From: Tulasnella sp. 424
Lineage: Eukaryota; Basidiomycota; Agaricomycetes; Cantharellales; Tulasnellaceae
Length of the DNA stretch: 64,000 nt
Reading direction: 5' to 3'
Assembly: GCA_019633425.1 (NCBI GenBank)
Contig: WSUB01000163.1
Span: forward strand, 1 to 64,000
The notes under the pieces are model-generated. The model was not told the DNA's origin, made no database searches, and saw only the letters and a list, made by a program, of their open reading frames with translations. Shown here piece by piece: positions 1 through 10,717 of the stretch. The stretch's first letter is position 1. Every line of letters starts with the position of its first letter. The translations under genes and the position numbers were made by a program.

Positions 1-11
1 GTTAGGCGGTG

Positions 12-2427
12 TCATTCCCGTTTCGGCGAGCCTTCTAATATTGCAAGAGCAGCTCGGAGATGTTGTCTTGCTGCGTCGAGTTCTTGCCAATCCACGGATC
101 CTGCTGCAGCACGACAATGATTCTTAACTTGAGTTACAAGGTCATCTGGCAACGTGGCGGGGAGTTCTTGAACTGGTTCAGGGGGCGGCGGCGGCGGTGG
201 GGGTGAGGGAGAAGGTGGTGGTGAAGGTGAGGGGGAAGGTGAGGCTCGAGGCATGAAGGATATTGGACCAGTCGCGAGGGGTGATGGCTGTCGGGCTAAA
301 GGCTTAGGAACCGGAGAATTTTCGGCATCGGAGTCGTATGGAGACGAGAATCGAGGACGAAGAGAAGGCGGACGTAAACGCGGGTGTGATGTTTTCAGAA
401 GAGATGCCACTGGGGAACGAGGTGGCGTTTGGTGACCGACGGATTCATCGGCGCTCATGGCCGCTTCCTCGTCGCCTGGGAGATCGAATGTCACACCAGG
501 GCGGTAACGTCTAACTCGTATTTCGTCTTTTGATACTGTATCGTCGTCGGAATCGTCGTCGGAATCGTCGCTCCAGTCTTCGTCTTCACTCTCCAGCAGG
601 GCTGCTTCGATTGCTAGCCACTCGTAAACGCCGACGAGAGGTCTTCTGACAGGAATATCAGGGAAAACTGGAGGTCTAACATCCGGCGCCGGGTCGTCCT
701 AACGAAGGTACAGGACTGGTAAGACAGCTACCTCGCATTGATTGAGCATGGCACTTACAGCTTCTTGCGCTGCGGCTGTCCCGTCGTTTGAGATTAGCGA
801 GAGCTCGCTCTGAGAGTCTGATGAATCGCTATCTTTACTTTCTTTTCGCAGGATAGGTCGTAAGAAACGCGGTGCATTCGGCAGTGGTCGGACGAGTTGC
901 GGCACAAACACCGCCGATGTCTCTGGTGATTCTGAAGCAACTGATGGATTGAAGCTTTCATTCTCGCTAGAGATTATGTTGTCCGTCGAGGCGGAATCTG
1001 GTATTGATATCTGCGTTGGAAAGCACGGATGTCAGTACATATCGTATTGTGTAATATCGATTGTGACCGATTCAATACCTCTCCAGAAAGTTCGGAGGAC
1101 AATGGTTCAGGTTCTTCCTGTCAATCCTGCATGAGAAACCCCAAGAGCGCCGGGCAAAGAAGTTGTGCTTACATATACAACGTCATTGGCAGCATCGAAT
1201 AACCCTAAGCAGTGCAACAAGGTCTTTTTGCAGAGATGAACCAATGGCCTTTTATCGGGTTCTTCGTGCCAACAGTCGTGCACGATATCTCGAACGGTTG
1301 GTGGGACGGAGTGTTGATCCAACGAAGCTGGTTTGATACCAGACGCTATTTTCAGGATAACTGCGTAATCGGTCTTGACTTGTTGATATGGAATTGAGTC
1401 TGTTAGAATCTATTTGCAACATCAAGTCAGAACATATGTCTAATTAACAGAAGGGAGTGACATGCCTCGAATGCGAGACATCCCCAAGCCCAGATGTCTG
1501 AGCGAATCGAACGTTTCTCGTTGGTAAGCAGCTCGGGGCTGAGGTATCTTAAAGAGCCTTTAAGAGCCCTGGTAGTTGTCAAGCCAGACGGAACATCACT
1601 AAGGGCCTTGGAGAGCCCAAAGTCACACAGAATGGCACGACGCTCGTAGTTGACCAAGACATTGCTCTGGATCAAGTCACGTGAACAAACGATTCGAACG
1701 GCCATAAGATCCCAAGGCCGACACCACCCACAGCTTTAAGGTCACCGTGGATCACGGGTGGGGATCTGCCATGCAGATAAGCCAAAGCATCTGCAGTGTC
1801 TTTGACCTGTGTTTAGGGCAGATGTAATCGTTAGGGGTAAGCCAGCGCCAGGCACGGTGATTCGGGCTCACGCACCAAGTGAAGACGCTCGGTGCTATCG
1901 GGATTCGAGTGAGCCATATACTCCAGAATATTTCCGTTTGACTCGTAAGGGGAAACGAGCCAGGCGTCGTCTAGCTCGGCGTTGAAACAGAAACCAATGA
2001 GAGCGAGAATATGTTTATGGGAGAGAGTGCTCCAGAGTTGAAGTTCTCGAGCCAGTCTCTGGAAGAAAAAGGTTTGTGTTAGAGCTCTAGTTATGTTATC
2101 GAAGCAAAAACGCACCACTGCGATAATCGTCCGCTCGTCTTCGGAGCCACCAGGCCGGAGTTGCTTGACGGCCACCAGTCTGTCACAACCTTCTACTGTT
2201 TCATCCTTTAGAAGGGCGAGTCTCACTACCCCGAATCCTCCTCTCCCAATTTCAGGTCGATCTTCTTGGATACATATCCTATGGCGCGCGATGCGGTAAC
2301 CATCCAAAGCGATGAGCGCTTCCTCCTAATACGGATCCGGTCTCAGCCATCTCGGCAGTCATCTTCATGATTCGGAGTTACATGTTCTTACCAATCGCTT
2401 AGCGCTCCAACGTTTACTGCCCGTCAT
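12..2427 (-). CDS. TKL protein kinase with acidic, Ser/Pro-rich C-terminal tail
   Basis: Predicted Ser/Thr or dual-specificity kinase of the TKL group, 645 aa if spliced as 2427-2392, 2325-2119, 2058-1876, 1806-1732, 1666-1462, 1399-1173, 1117-1079, 1010-732, 698-12. The kinase domain covers about residues 25-330: glycine loop GRGGFGVV, lysine in LVAVKQL, helix C RLARELQLW, catalytic HGDLKASNVL (HGD in place of HRD), DFGLSK, LSPELL, and the closing CWHEEPDKRP. All catalytic residues are present, so it is probably active. The tail (about 300 aa) is disordered in composition: Ser-rich, an Asp-rich run (WSDDSDDDSDDD) and a long Pro run near the end. The start is chosen because the exon at 2427 splices in frame onto the kinase exon through a good GTAAGA donor. 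One proposed intron (731-699) is only 33 bp; if it is retained the protein stops there. Target and pathway are unknown. It lies head to head with mitochondrial EF-Tu. Confidence 0.8.
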
Positions 2428-2597
2428 CGTCACGGACGCTATGGCAGATGTGGCTTGACAACTTGGTGGGGAAGTCACGAAGAAGCGCGGTCGAGCAAAC
2501 AGAGATCAACGGGACCTGGGTCCTGAAATTCCAAATTTTGGAACGGACTGCACTTTGTTTCCGCACCTACCCATCCACCTCGAATCCCTCTTCAACC
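2428..2597. promoter_or_regulatory. Shared divergent promoter, TKL kinase / mitochondrial EF-Tu
   Basis: Only 170 bp separate the two proposed start codons, which face away from each other. Both genes must use this stretch for their 5' ends, so a bidirectional promoter is likely. I see no clear TATA box. The EF-Tu side ends in a C/T-rich leader typical of fungal housekeeping genes. Confidence 0.45.
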
Positions 2598-4369
2598 ATG
2601 TTCGCTGCCTCTAGATTGCCCGCTCAAGTCTGCTTGAGGTCAGCAGCTCGTGTTCCACGAGGTGGGTCGCTCTCTCTCGAAAACGCTGAGCAGGTACTAA
2701 CGGCACTTCCCCAATTTAGTCTCGCTTGCACGCTCAGTCGCAACTGCAGCAACTCGTTCCACTCTCTTAAACGCAGCACGAAGGGCTCCAGTTGCCAGCC
2801 GTAAGCAATTTGAATATTTCACTCTTCATCCAAAAATTGTATTTACCTTGATTCTCGCTTAGCCTCGTCACTACGGTACCTCCCTGCAAAGCGCGCCTAC
2901 AGCGACTCCAAGGTGTACAGCCGAACAAAACCCCATTTGAACATTGGTACCATTGGTCACGTCGATCACGGCAAGACCACTCTTACCGCTGCTATCACAA
3001 AAGTCTTGGCCGAATCCGGAGGCGCATCGTTTGTCGACTACGCTCAGATTGACAAGGCACCCGAGGAGAAGGCCCGTGGTATTACTATCAACGCTGCCCA
3101 CGTCGAGTATGAGACCACCAACCGGCATTACAGCCACATTGACTGCCCTGGACATGCCGATTGTAAGTTCACCTTGTTTAGTCTGTAGGTGGTGCAGGTA
3201 TTTACGAACGTCCGCCCAGACATCAAAAACATGATCACTGGTGCTGCATCTATGGACGGTGCCATCATCGTGGTCAGTGCCACCGACGGTCAGATGCCTC
3301 AGACCCGTGAGCATCTCCTTCTCGCCCGTCAAGTCGGCATCAAGAAGCTCGTCGTCTTTATCAACAAGATTGACCAAATCGACGATCCTGAAATGTTGGA
3401 ACTCGTTGAGATGGAGATCCGTGACCTGCTGGCAACTTACGGATTTGATGGAGAGGCCACCCCCATCATCATGGGCAGCGCTCTAGCGGCTTTGGAAAGC
3501 CGTGAGGACGGACCTGACGGCATCGGTCGAGCTCGTATCATGAAGTTGGTCCAGGAATGCGACCAGTGGCTCGAGGTGCCACAGCGTGACCTCGACAAGC
3601 CCTTCTACATGCCCGTCGAAGGTGTCTTCTCCATCCCTGGTCGTGGCACTGTTGCCACTGGCAAGGTTGAGCGGGGTACGATTAAGAAGGGAGACGAAGT
3701 CGAGATCATCGGCTTCGGCCAAAGGATGAAGACCGTCCTGACTGGCATCGGTAGGCACTCCTCAATCTCGTGCGCCTACACCCAACTCAGATTGACATGT
3801 CGTTGCAGAAATGCACCACAAGGAACTCGACCGCGGTGAAGCCGGTGACAATATGGGTGCGCTTTTGCGTGGTATCAAGCGTGAGCAGATCCACCGTGGC
3901 CAAGCCATCGTCGCTCCTGGCTCCATGAAGAGCATCAAGAAATTCGTCGCTTCGCTTTACGTCTTGACTAAGGATGAAGGTTCGTATACGTGATGCACTT
4001 CGCATGAGGTATTTGCTGACCTGGTATTCCTGCTTAATTAGGTGGACGTCACCATCCTTTCATGGCCAACTACCGTCCTCAGATGTTCTCGCAAACTTGC
4101 GACGTCACATGCGCTCTGACCTGGCCTGAAGCTGTTGAAGATGCCAGCAAGATGGTCATGCCCGGTGACAACGTCGAGATGGTCTGCAGCTTGGTGCACG
4201 ATGTCCCATTAGAAGTTGGTTTCCGCTTCACTCTCCGTGAGAGCAATAAGACCAGTGAGTTTTTCTACGAACAATGACTAACGTCCTCGCAGTTTAACTC
4301 ACCGCCAACCCCTCTGTAGTTGGTACCGGTGTCGTCACCCAGGTCCTGGAAGAAGGAACCATTGCATAA
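2598..4369 (+). CDS. tuf1: Elongation factor Tu, mitochondrial
   Basis: GTPase that brings aminoacyl-tRNA to the mitochondrial ribosome. Exons 2598-2661, 2720-2800, 2863-3162, 3220-3750, 3809-3979, 4042-4254 and 4320-4369 give 469 aa, and every intron is phase 1. The N-terminus ([19 protein letters not shown]...) is Arg/Ala/Ser-rich without acids, as expected of a mitochondrial presequence, and mature-like sequence begins near [20 protein letters not shown]. GTPase motifs are visible: GHVDHGKT (G1), the ARGITIN switch region (G2), DCPGHAD (G3) and NKID (G4). Domain 2/3 signatures such as [13 protein letters not shown] and [11 protein letters not shown] follow, and the protein ends in [12 protein letters not shown]. 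Length and motifs match bacterial-type EF-Tu, not cytosolic EF-1alpha. Its 3' end was copied into the segmental duplication at about 9650-9875. Confidence 0.96.
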
Positions 4370-5629
4370 AGTTGTCATTGTGTTCCCTCCCCCATTTTCG
4401 CACTCGATTACTTAGCAGCATATGTCTAATATCTATATATGTTTGGGCCAGTTCCATCACCCCTCTCCGACATGCTTGAACGGTATATGGATGCACCCGT
4501 CTCGCTCCACTCACTTGCCGACTGCTGCGCGAGGCGGAGGGAGGGTCACAGAAACGAGCGCCAACATCCTGCGAAACCCTGCTACATAGAAGCCTTCTAA
4601 CCCCCTAGGCATACAAGAAGGAATCGGAGCCTCGACCTCATTCGAAGATTACCTGCAGTGAAATCTTGCAGCTATTTTTCCTTTCCACTCCCTTCTACAT
4701 TTACCAGCACCTCCCGGTGGGAAAATGGACGAGACCGGAAGTTCCTTACGCTCTAACTCGCCTCCCAGAACGGAATCTGTACGCTAGTCACCTTGTATTA
4801 ACTTGAGACCCCCTCCAACTTCACCTCCTAGGGTGTGGCTCTAGTATGAGCAAGCGCCCCTGGCGCTCAATTATGCCGGTCGAGGTGGTTGTCACGTCTA
4901 CATCATGACAGTCCATGTTCGTCACGTGAGAGGGTCTGTCAAACAGACCCTCAGACGAACCACCTGCCAGGCAGATCTCACACCATGAATGTTTCGGTCC
5001 AAATACATGTTTGAGCCGTGATGTCGTGTTTTTTGTCCTTATAGCGGTCCAACCGGAAGCGCGGCTTTATCTCCAACATGAGGCTGATTTATTAAAGCAC
5101 GAGACACTGGTTTTAGCATCGTGTTAACGTCGTGATGAGCCCAGCCAAGAATGAATGGGGTCTTCAGCACGCTTACGCGTCTTCGAGTCTTGTGTCTTAC
5201 AGGACGCAAGAACCTGCGCCTCATGTCTCGATACAAGGGCACGCGCCAGATGTGTTTCCGAAGGCAAACAAGATAGTACGGCTAATTAAGGTCGCGTTGC
5301 TCCACGAACCAAATGGTTCATGGTGTGAGAGGACATATTCGCGGACTGTGAGGGTGAGTGGACACCGAGTTCACCTCAGCAGTGGTCAGGTCCTCTGCTG
5401 GGCGGAAGCCCAACAAAACCCCCAAGGACAAAGTTCGCGCGTCCAAAAAAGAGTGGGTGGGCTATACATTGACTTCCGCCAAACTTTGTTCGAAGAACCT
5501 CAGAGTCATTTGGAGAGGTTGTGTGAAATCACGTTTTGTCCCTACCGCCCAGTCAATAAAAGACCGCGTTCATGTCCACCGAAACCCGCAAACCACTCTC
5601 GTCTATCCCTCTATCTTCTAACCTCGCAT
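4370..5629. other. Spacer, part of the 5' end of the segmental duplication
   Basis: No supported gene. The first half (about 4380-4940) is the EF-Tu 3' flank and is recognisably repeated at about 9880-10430. About 5480-5629 resembles 10540-10717, directly upstream of the second tandem-kinase gene. The open frame entering the kinase from 5132 is not conserved in the second copy, so I do not treat it as coding. Confidence 0.6.
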
Positions 5630-8032
5630 ATGGATCAATCCGGCTTCGGAGGCGACGTTATACGACTTACAGACCGGGAAGCCACCAAGGACGATTTCAT
5701 TACGGTACTCTACAAGGCGCCCTCGTCAACAGTGCCCGTCCCTTCGTCTTTGAAGTACCTCCGTCCTCTAGCCTCGAAATCAAGCAATCCAGAATCAGAA
5801 GTAATTCGTCAGCGGAACATCACTGTAAGGTCCCATATTGTTCCAGCTTGTTCATCCAAGCCTGATAATTCGCCCTCCAGCGTTTCCGAAATAGGATCAG
5901 CCTTGTCGGAGAACTTGACCCCAGTCGCGTCTTAAAATGCCTTACTTACCGTTTCGGGGACAAACCATTTGCACTCATGGTGCATGTAGAAGCAGATACT
6001 CTCTCTCGCTTGGTCTCCAACGGCTTGCTTAATCCCGTTGAGAAGCTGGAAGTTGTAAGTCAGGGCGTGCTCAGATCGACCCTCTCCGTTGCGAACTGAT
6101 CGACCGATCTTCTCTAGCTCTGGAGAGCTGGGAAAGCAATCGAACACCTTCACACTCGTGTACCACCTGTTGCTCATGGGGGAATTCTCCCGAAGGCTTT
6201 CCTTGTAACAAAGAGGCGGGAAGTTCTTCTGGCCGACTTCGGTTACGCGCTTGTGTGGAGGTCATTGCAGGAGGATTCTCCTTCGCATCAAGGTTTAGAA
6301 GAAACGCCATTCTACACTCCCAAGGTCGGCTACTCTGCTCCAGAAACTATCGCGGGGCCTCAAAGTGGGCTGGAGTGCCCGGCGGATATCTTCGCCTTTG
6401 CAAGTACCATTCTCGCAGTAAGCTTGGGATATATTTATCGCTCCTCGTATTAGCATGGCAGTCCTGACCTCGCCGTGTCTTAGGTAACTAGTAATGTTCA
6501 CCCTTATGCGAGGCTCAACCCATGGAAGGGCATGGCGGTACTTCTTGAAGGCACCCCGCCGAACCCGGCTTCTCACCCCGACTTGCCGGAGACTAGCCCG
6601 GTTTGGCCGTTGCTACGGAGAATGTGGGCAAAAAATCCGACAGAAAGACCAGGAATATCCGAAGTCGTCACAGAGGTAGAGCCCTTCCCATTCCTACACT
6701 CAGCATCGATCTCAAAGCATTTCTTTCAGCTTGGAGAGATGACTGTTGCAATGGGCGGCAGTCTGGAACCTCCTGCTGAGGCTCTGCCAATAAGTGAAGT
6801 ACGGGATTTTGCTCATGCGGAAGTTCCTGCCTACATTAAACTTGCTCCGATTCATTTCCTCCGAAACATAGCTCTCCCTGGAAGATCCACCCGAAGCGCA
6901 AAACCTCGCCCCTCGACTGCTCAAGGGGGCACTGGCACACGACCCAGATTTTACCCACGTTCAAGGCCTGTTTGCAGACGTCTGTAAGGGCTATTGGTAT
7001 CAGAATGGGGAGGTCCGTATTGTCGCCATCAAGTATCTACGCTCCACAACTCCGGCCGGAGGCATCGACTCTCGTAATAAGGTGCGCCCTTCACATGTCA
7101 TCTATTCTTTAATCTAGTCACTTACCAAGTCAAGATAGAATTTGCAAAGAGAGGCGGAAACCTGGGCAAAGTTGAGGCACCCAAACATTATCGAGTTATT
7201 CGGTTATGTCGAAACGCCGGAGCCGGCGTTGGTAGCACCATGGTGTGCTAATGGGACTCTACTGCACTACACCACTCAGAACTTGCTACCGCAAAGCCAC
7301 TTACTAGAGCTCGTGAGCACCGGCTTCCCAGATTTTGATTCATCTTCCTTACCATTCCCCTAGATTATTCAAGTCGCATCAGCAGTACAATATCTCCATA
7401 GACAACAGCCTCCGATCTTTCACGGGGACATTAAACCTTCAAACGTGCTCATCGGTGACGAGCGCCAGGCTCTACTTTCTGACTTCGGTTCGGCGGTTAC
7501 TGGATATTCGTCGACCCATGGCGATAAGATGACCAATCAGATCGGAACCAACGGGTATCGAGCGCCCGAGGTCTCGAAGCCATCTCAGCAGAGCCCTGCA
7601 GCCGATATATACTCTATTGCATGCCTCATCCTTCATGTGAGCCCGCTCTCCCTCATACTATACGATCTGATTGTGACCGGGACAAACTCTGCTCGTAGAT
7701 TTTGAGCGGTAGTCCACCAACAGTCCCTTTCGAGCAAGTTCTGCAAGGAGCTACTCCCCAACCGAGCGAGCACCTTGGTCTTCCTGCAAGCGACCCTATC
7801 TGGGGCCTACTTGTCCGATGCTGGAGCTTGACCCCTCGGGCACGGCCGAAACTTGATAATATTATGGATGAAGTAAGTCTCAGACTCGGGATCGGCAACG
7901 GCACTAATCAGATCCCGTTCTTAGCTTGAGGCGGAGAGGAACCTCCGGAGTTCAAACGGAGGTAAGTTGATCACAAACTATGGAGGAATCGATGAATTAC
8001 GACTAATATCTCTTGAAAATGTTGCAGATTAA
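5630..8032 (+). CDS. Tandem pseudokinase-kinase protein (copy 1, truncated)
   Basis: Two kinase-fold domains in one 600-aa product. Exons 5630-5824, 5881-6054, 6118-6417, 6484-6675, 6730-6798, 6872-7081, 7139-7312, 7364-7636, 7699-7872, 7925-7961, 8028-8032. Domain 1 (about residues 1-287) is a pseudokinase: a lysine survives in SSLKYLR, but the catalytic loop is HGGILPKAFL (Asp to Gly, Lys to Leu, Asn to Ala); DFGYA, SAPET and the closing MWAKNPTERP are kept. Domain 2 (about 335-590) looks active: glycine loop VQGLFADVCKG, VAIKYL, QREAETW, HGDIKPSNVL, DFGSAV, RAPEV, CWSLTPRARP. All introns are phase 0 except the last. Relative to copy 2, one extra base in the short exon at 7925 shifts the frame and gives a stop at 8030-8032, just where copy 2 continues into a third kinase. 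Function unknown; by domain order a regulated signalling kinase (JAK-like or plant tandem-kinase-like). Confidence 0.8.
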
Positions 8033-8633
8033 TATTGACCTTGAGGTTGACTACAGTCGATGGATCGTCCGAGGTTGAATTCGCGTTGCACCTCGCGACA
8101 CTCGCTTCGACCACTCGCTTCCAGTAACTCCAAGTGGCGCCGAAAGACTGCTTATATAGAAGAAAATGTCCCTAGTAGAAACAAAATGCCGTAAAATTTC
8201 AAGACATTTGGGCGGGGGAGCGAAAAAATCCCGGCCCGCTATCGCCGTTTAACTCCGCGTGACGCAAGTTGCTGATGGGTTTGGTGGGCTCCTGTCGACT
8301 CGTTTTAGCCAACGGTGGAGATAGCGCATGGCAACCCCAGCAAAAACTGATATTCCCGAACTAATACGGTGGCAGCGGCCATGGGTGAGCGCCCCGCAGA
8401 AAGGACGATCGAAGATAAGAGCCAGCGGGCTGGAGCGAGCGCGCCGACAAAGGAGGAACACATTTAGCGACTAAACATCGTGAAGCGGCAATATCTTCAA
8501 ATTCTTCTTTTTTTGGCCCTATCCTTTGTCTCGAAGTTTCCCGCCATTTTGTATCGACTGAGAGGTCTATTTGGTGGGTGTCCCGCGTGCACAGCCAATT
8601 CAACCTCGGACGATCCGTCTGCCGTAGTGGACC

Positions 8634-8746
8634 CAAAATACGACCTTCAAAAGCCCTTTCTCATCTCTGTCGGCAGTGCAAGTGAACTTCCTCGGGGCAG
8701 CATTACCAGGTCGAATTTAGTTGCTGCCATTGTTTACTCAGCGTGA
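8634..8746 (+). pseudogene. Remnant of a third kinase domain (N-lobe start)
   Basis: The frame reads SASELPRGSITRSNLVAA, which matches ANELPRGSITTSKRVAA at the start of the third kinase of the gene at 10718-14318. It then stops (VYSA*) before the glycine loop, and no further third-kinase sequence follows. This looks like what is left of the third kinase of copy 1 after truncation. Between 8033 and 8633 I see no gene. Confidence 0.6.
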
Positions 8747-8849
8747 CACATCGTGGCCCTTGGCGCTCAACTACCATCAGGGTCTAGTGTCAGACTTCAC
8801 TCATCCTCAGCTTAGCCTTAAACACACAAAATGAGACGGAGTATACTCT

Positions 8850-9645
8850 CATCCGCAACCTGCCATTACAGCCTCGACCGGAAATAAGCTCATACTTCTT
8901 TGAAGAGATCTTCCCCATACGGCCTAAGGACGGCGATGACGCAGACGATGACTACGTTCCAGTCTTGTACATATTGTATCGACTAGCTTTGGTCAATGTT
9001 ATCTCCTCATTCCTCAAGTATCTCTATGCACTAGCTCCCAGGTCGTCTACCGAGCTGTCGCGACAAATTAGCCAGCGAAATATTGCTGTACTTGGCCCTC
9101 TAATTCAGTCCCTCACGCGTTTGTCAGGCTGACATTGAACCACTTAATTATTTCACTAGCTTGCACAATCCCATAATCGACAATGCTACTGGTATCGCTT
9201 TGGTGATAGGTCATTTCTGATTGTGGCCCGTGCTTGCAAAGAAACCCTCTCTCGCCTAGTTAAAACGGGTGATTTGAATCCGCTGGACAGACCAAACCTG
9301 GTATGTGATCTTTTAGATCCTGATGCAACGGTGTATAGCATCATTCTTTCTTCCTGACAGCTTTACGAGAGTGGAAAAGCTATCCAATACCTTCATTCTC
9401 GCAACCCGGCAGTCGTTCACGGAGCTCTGCATCCCAAGAATATCTGATTGAGAAGACCCAATCAAGCCGTACTCTCTGACTTCGGACTGGCCAACATATG
9501 GTGCCCGCTGGAGAAGGATACCAGTTTTCATCAAAGTTGAAATACGGACACCGGGGATTCACAACTTTTCCAGGCCATCAACTCGGATACACCGTTCCCG
9601 AATACATTCTAAATGATAGACCGGAATGCTACCTCCAGCAGACGT
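8850..9645 (+). pseudogene. Decayed pseudokinase fragment
   Basis: Three blocks in order match the first domain of the tandem kinases: PVLYILYRLALVNVISSFLK / QISQRNIAV (exon 1), YRFGDRSFLIVARACKETLS then LVKTGDLNPLDRPNL (exon 2), and SGKAIQYLHSRNPAVVHGAL then HPKNI, stop, SDFGLANIW (exon 3). The catalytic Asp is again missing (HGALHPKN). In-frame stops and the absence of the rest of the gene mark it as a pseudogene. It is more diverged than copies 1 and 2 are from each other, so it is probably an older copy. It abuts the EF-Tu fragment, which places the duplication junction near 9645-9650. Confidence 0.7.
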
Positions 9646-9649
9646 ATGC

Positions 9650-9875
9650 GAGCTGCTAGCAAGATGGCCATGAGTGACAACGACGAGATCGTCTGCAGCT
9701 TGGTGCACGACGTCCCATTAGAAGTTGGTTCCCGCTTTACTCTCCGTGAGAGCAACAAGACCAGTGACCTTTCCTCGAACGACGGCTAACGCACTGGGAG
9801 TTTAACTCACCGCCAACCCTCTGTGATTGGTACCGGTGTTGTCACCAAGTTCTGGAATAAGAAACCATTGCATAA
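9650..9875 (+). pseudogene. Truncated copy of the mitochondrial EF-Tu 3' end
   Basis: Matches the last part of EF-Tu (about 4133-4369), including [20 protein letters not shown], the last intron and the terminal exon with its TAA. It is broken in several ways: the intron donor is GTGACC instead of GTGAGT, the acceptor AG is lost (ctgtga for ctgtag), and the terminal exon carries a deletion and a substitution that create stops. It has no 5' part and cannot be functional. It shows that the segmental duplication began inside the EF-Tu gene. Confidence 0.85.
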
Positions 9876-10717
9876 AGTCGTGATCTTATTCCCTCTCTCA
9901 TTTTCGCATCCGATTACTTAGCAACATGTGTCTAATATCCACCTATGTTTGGTTCGGTTCCACATGTGACACGCCCGCTTCACTCCGCTCACTTGCACAC
10001 CGTTGCGCGAGGCACAGACAGGGTCGTAGAAACGAACGCCAACATTCGGCGAAGCACTGCTAGAACAGCTATTGGATCCTCGGGCGTGAAGGAAGTAGGC
10101 GGAGCCAATTTCCGACCTGATTTGGAAGTACTTGTAATACAATCCTGCAGTTATTCCCTTCCCACTCCCTTCGGCGTTTAGCAGCATCTAGGTGGGGGAG
10201 TGAAAGAGACAGGCGCACCCGTGCGCTGCGGGTTGCCTCTCAAAACGGAATGTGTACGAGAGGAGCGTGATTCCCCGCGGCCCTGAAGCTGTTACCTTGT
10301 ATTGGAACTCCCTCCTATTTCACCTCCTAGGGAGAGAGGACGCCCAGCCATAGCACGCTGCGGCACGAGTAAGAGACCATGGCGCTCAATGCGGTGGTTG
10401 AGGTAGTTGTCACGTCTGGATCACTCATCAAGTCGGTGATCAATATTATGCGGAAGACGTCACTCTTCGAACAACAATAGTTGTTGAGGTTGCAAGCCTT
10501 GAGACTCCTTGAATGCGGAGCCGATTGTACGTTTGGCCTCCCACCAAACCGGTGCGAAGAACCTCATTTGGGGAGGTTGCACTGCTGAAGCCACGTTTTG
10601 TTCCCACTGCCCAGCCATGAGGTCAGGGTCCAGTTGCCGCCAGGTCAACAAAAGACCGTGTCTTTGTCCACACAAACCGCAAACCACTCTCGTCTATCCC
10701 CACTCCTAACCTAACAT
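9876..10717. other. Spacer, second copy of the EF-Tu 3' flank
   Basis: No gene. The sequence follows the EF-Tu downstream spacer (4370-4940) with many substitutions, then matches about 5480-5629 directly before the tandem-kinase start. The piece corresponding to about 5040-5480 of copy 1 is not recognisable here. It presumably holds the promoter of the gene at 10718. Confidence 0.6.

Noticed and set aside
180..250. Short G-rich tandem repeat on the plus strand
   Set aside because: It is the complement of the Pro/Ser codon run in the kinase tail, so it is explained by coding sequence.
5132..5629. Upstream extension of the tandem kinase copy 1 to 5132
   Set aside because: Open in copy 1 only; the equivalent region of copy 2 has a stop just before its start, and the extension resembles the non-coding spacer.
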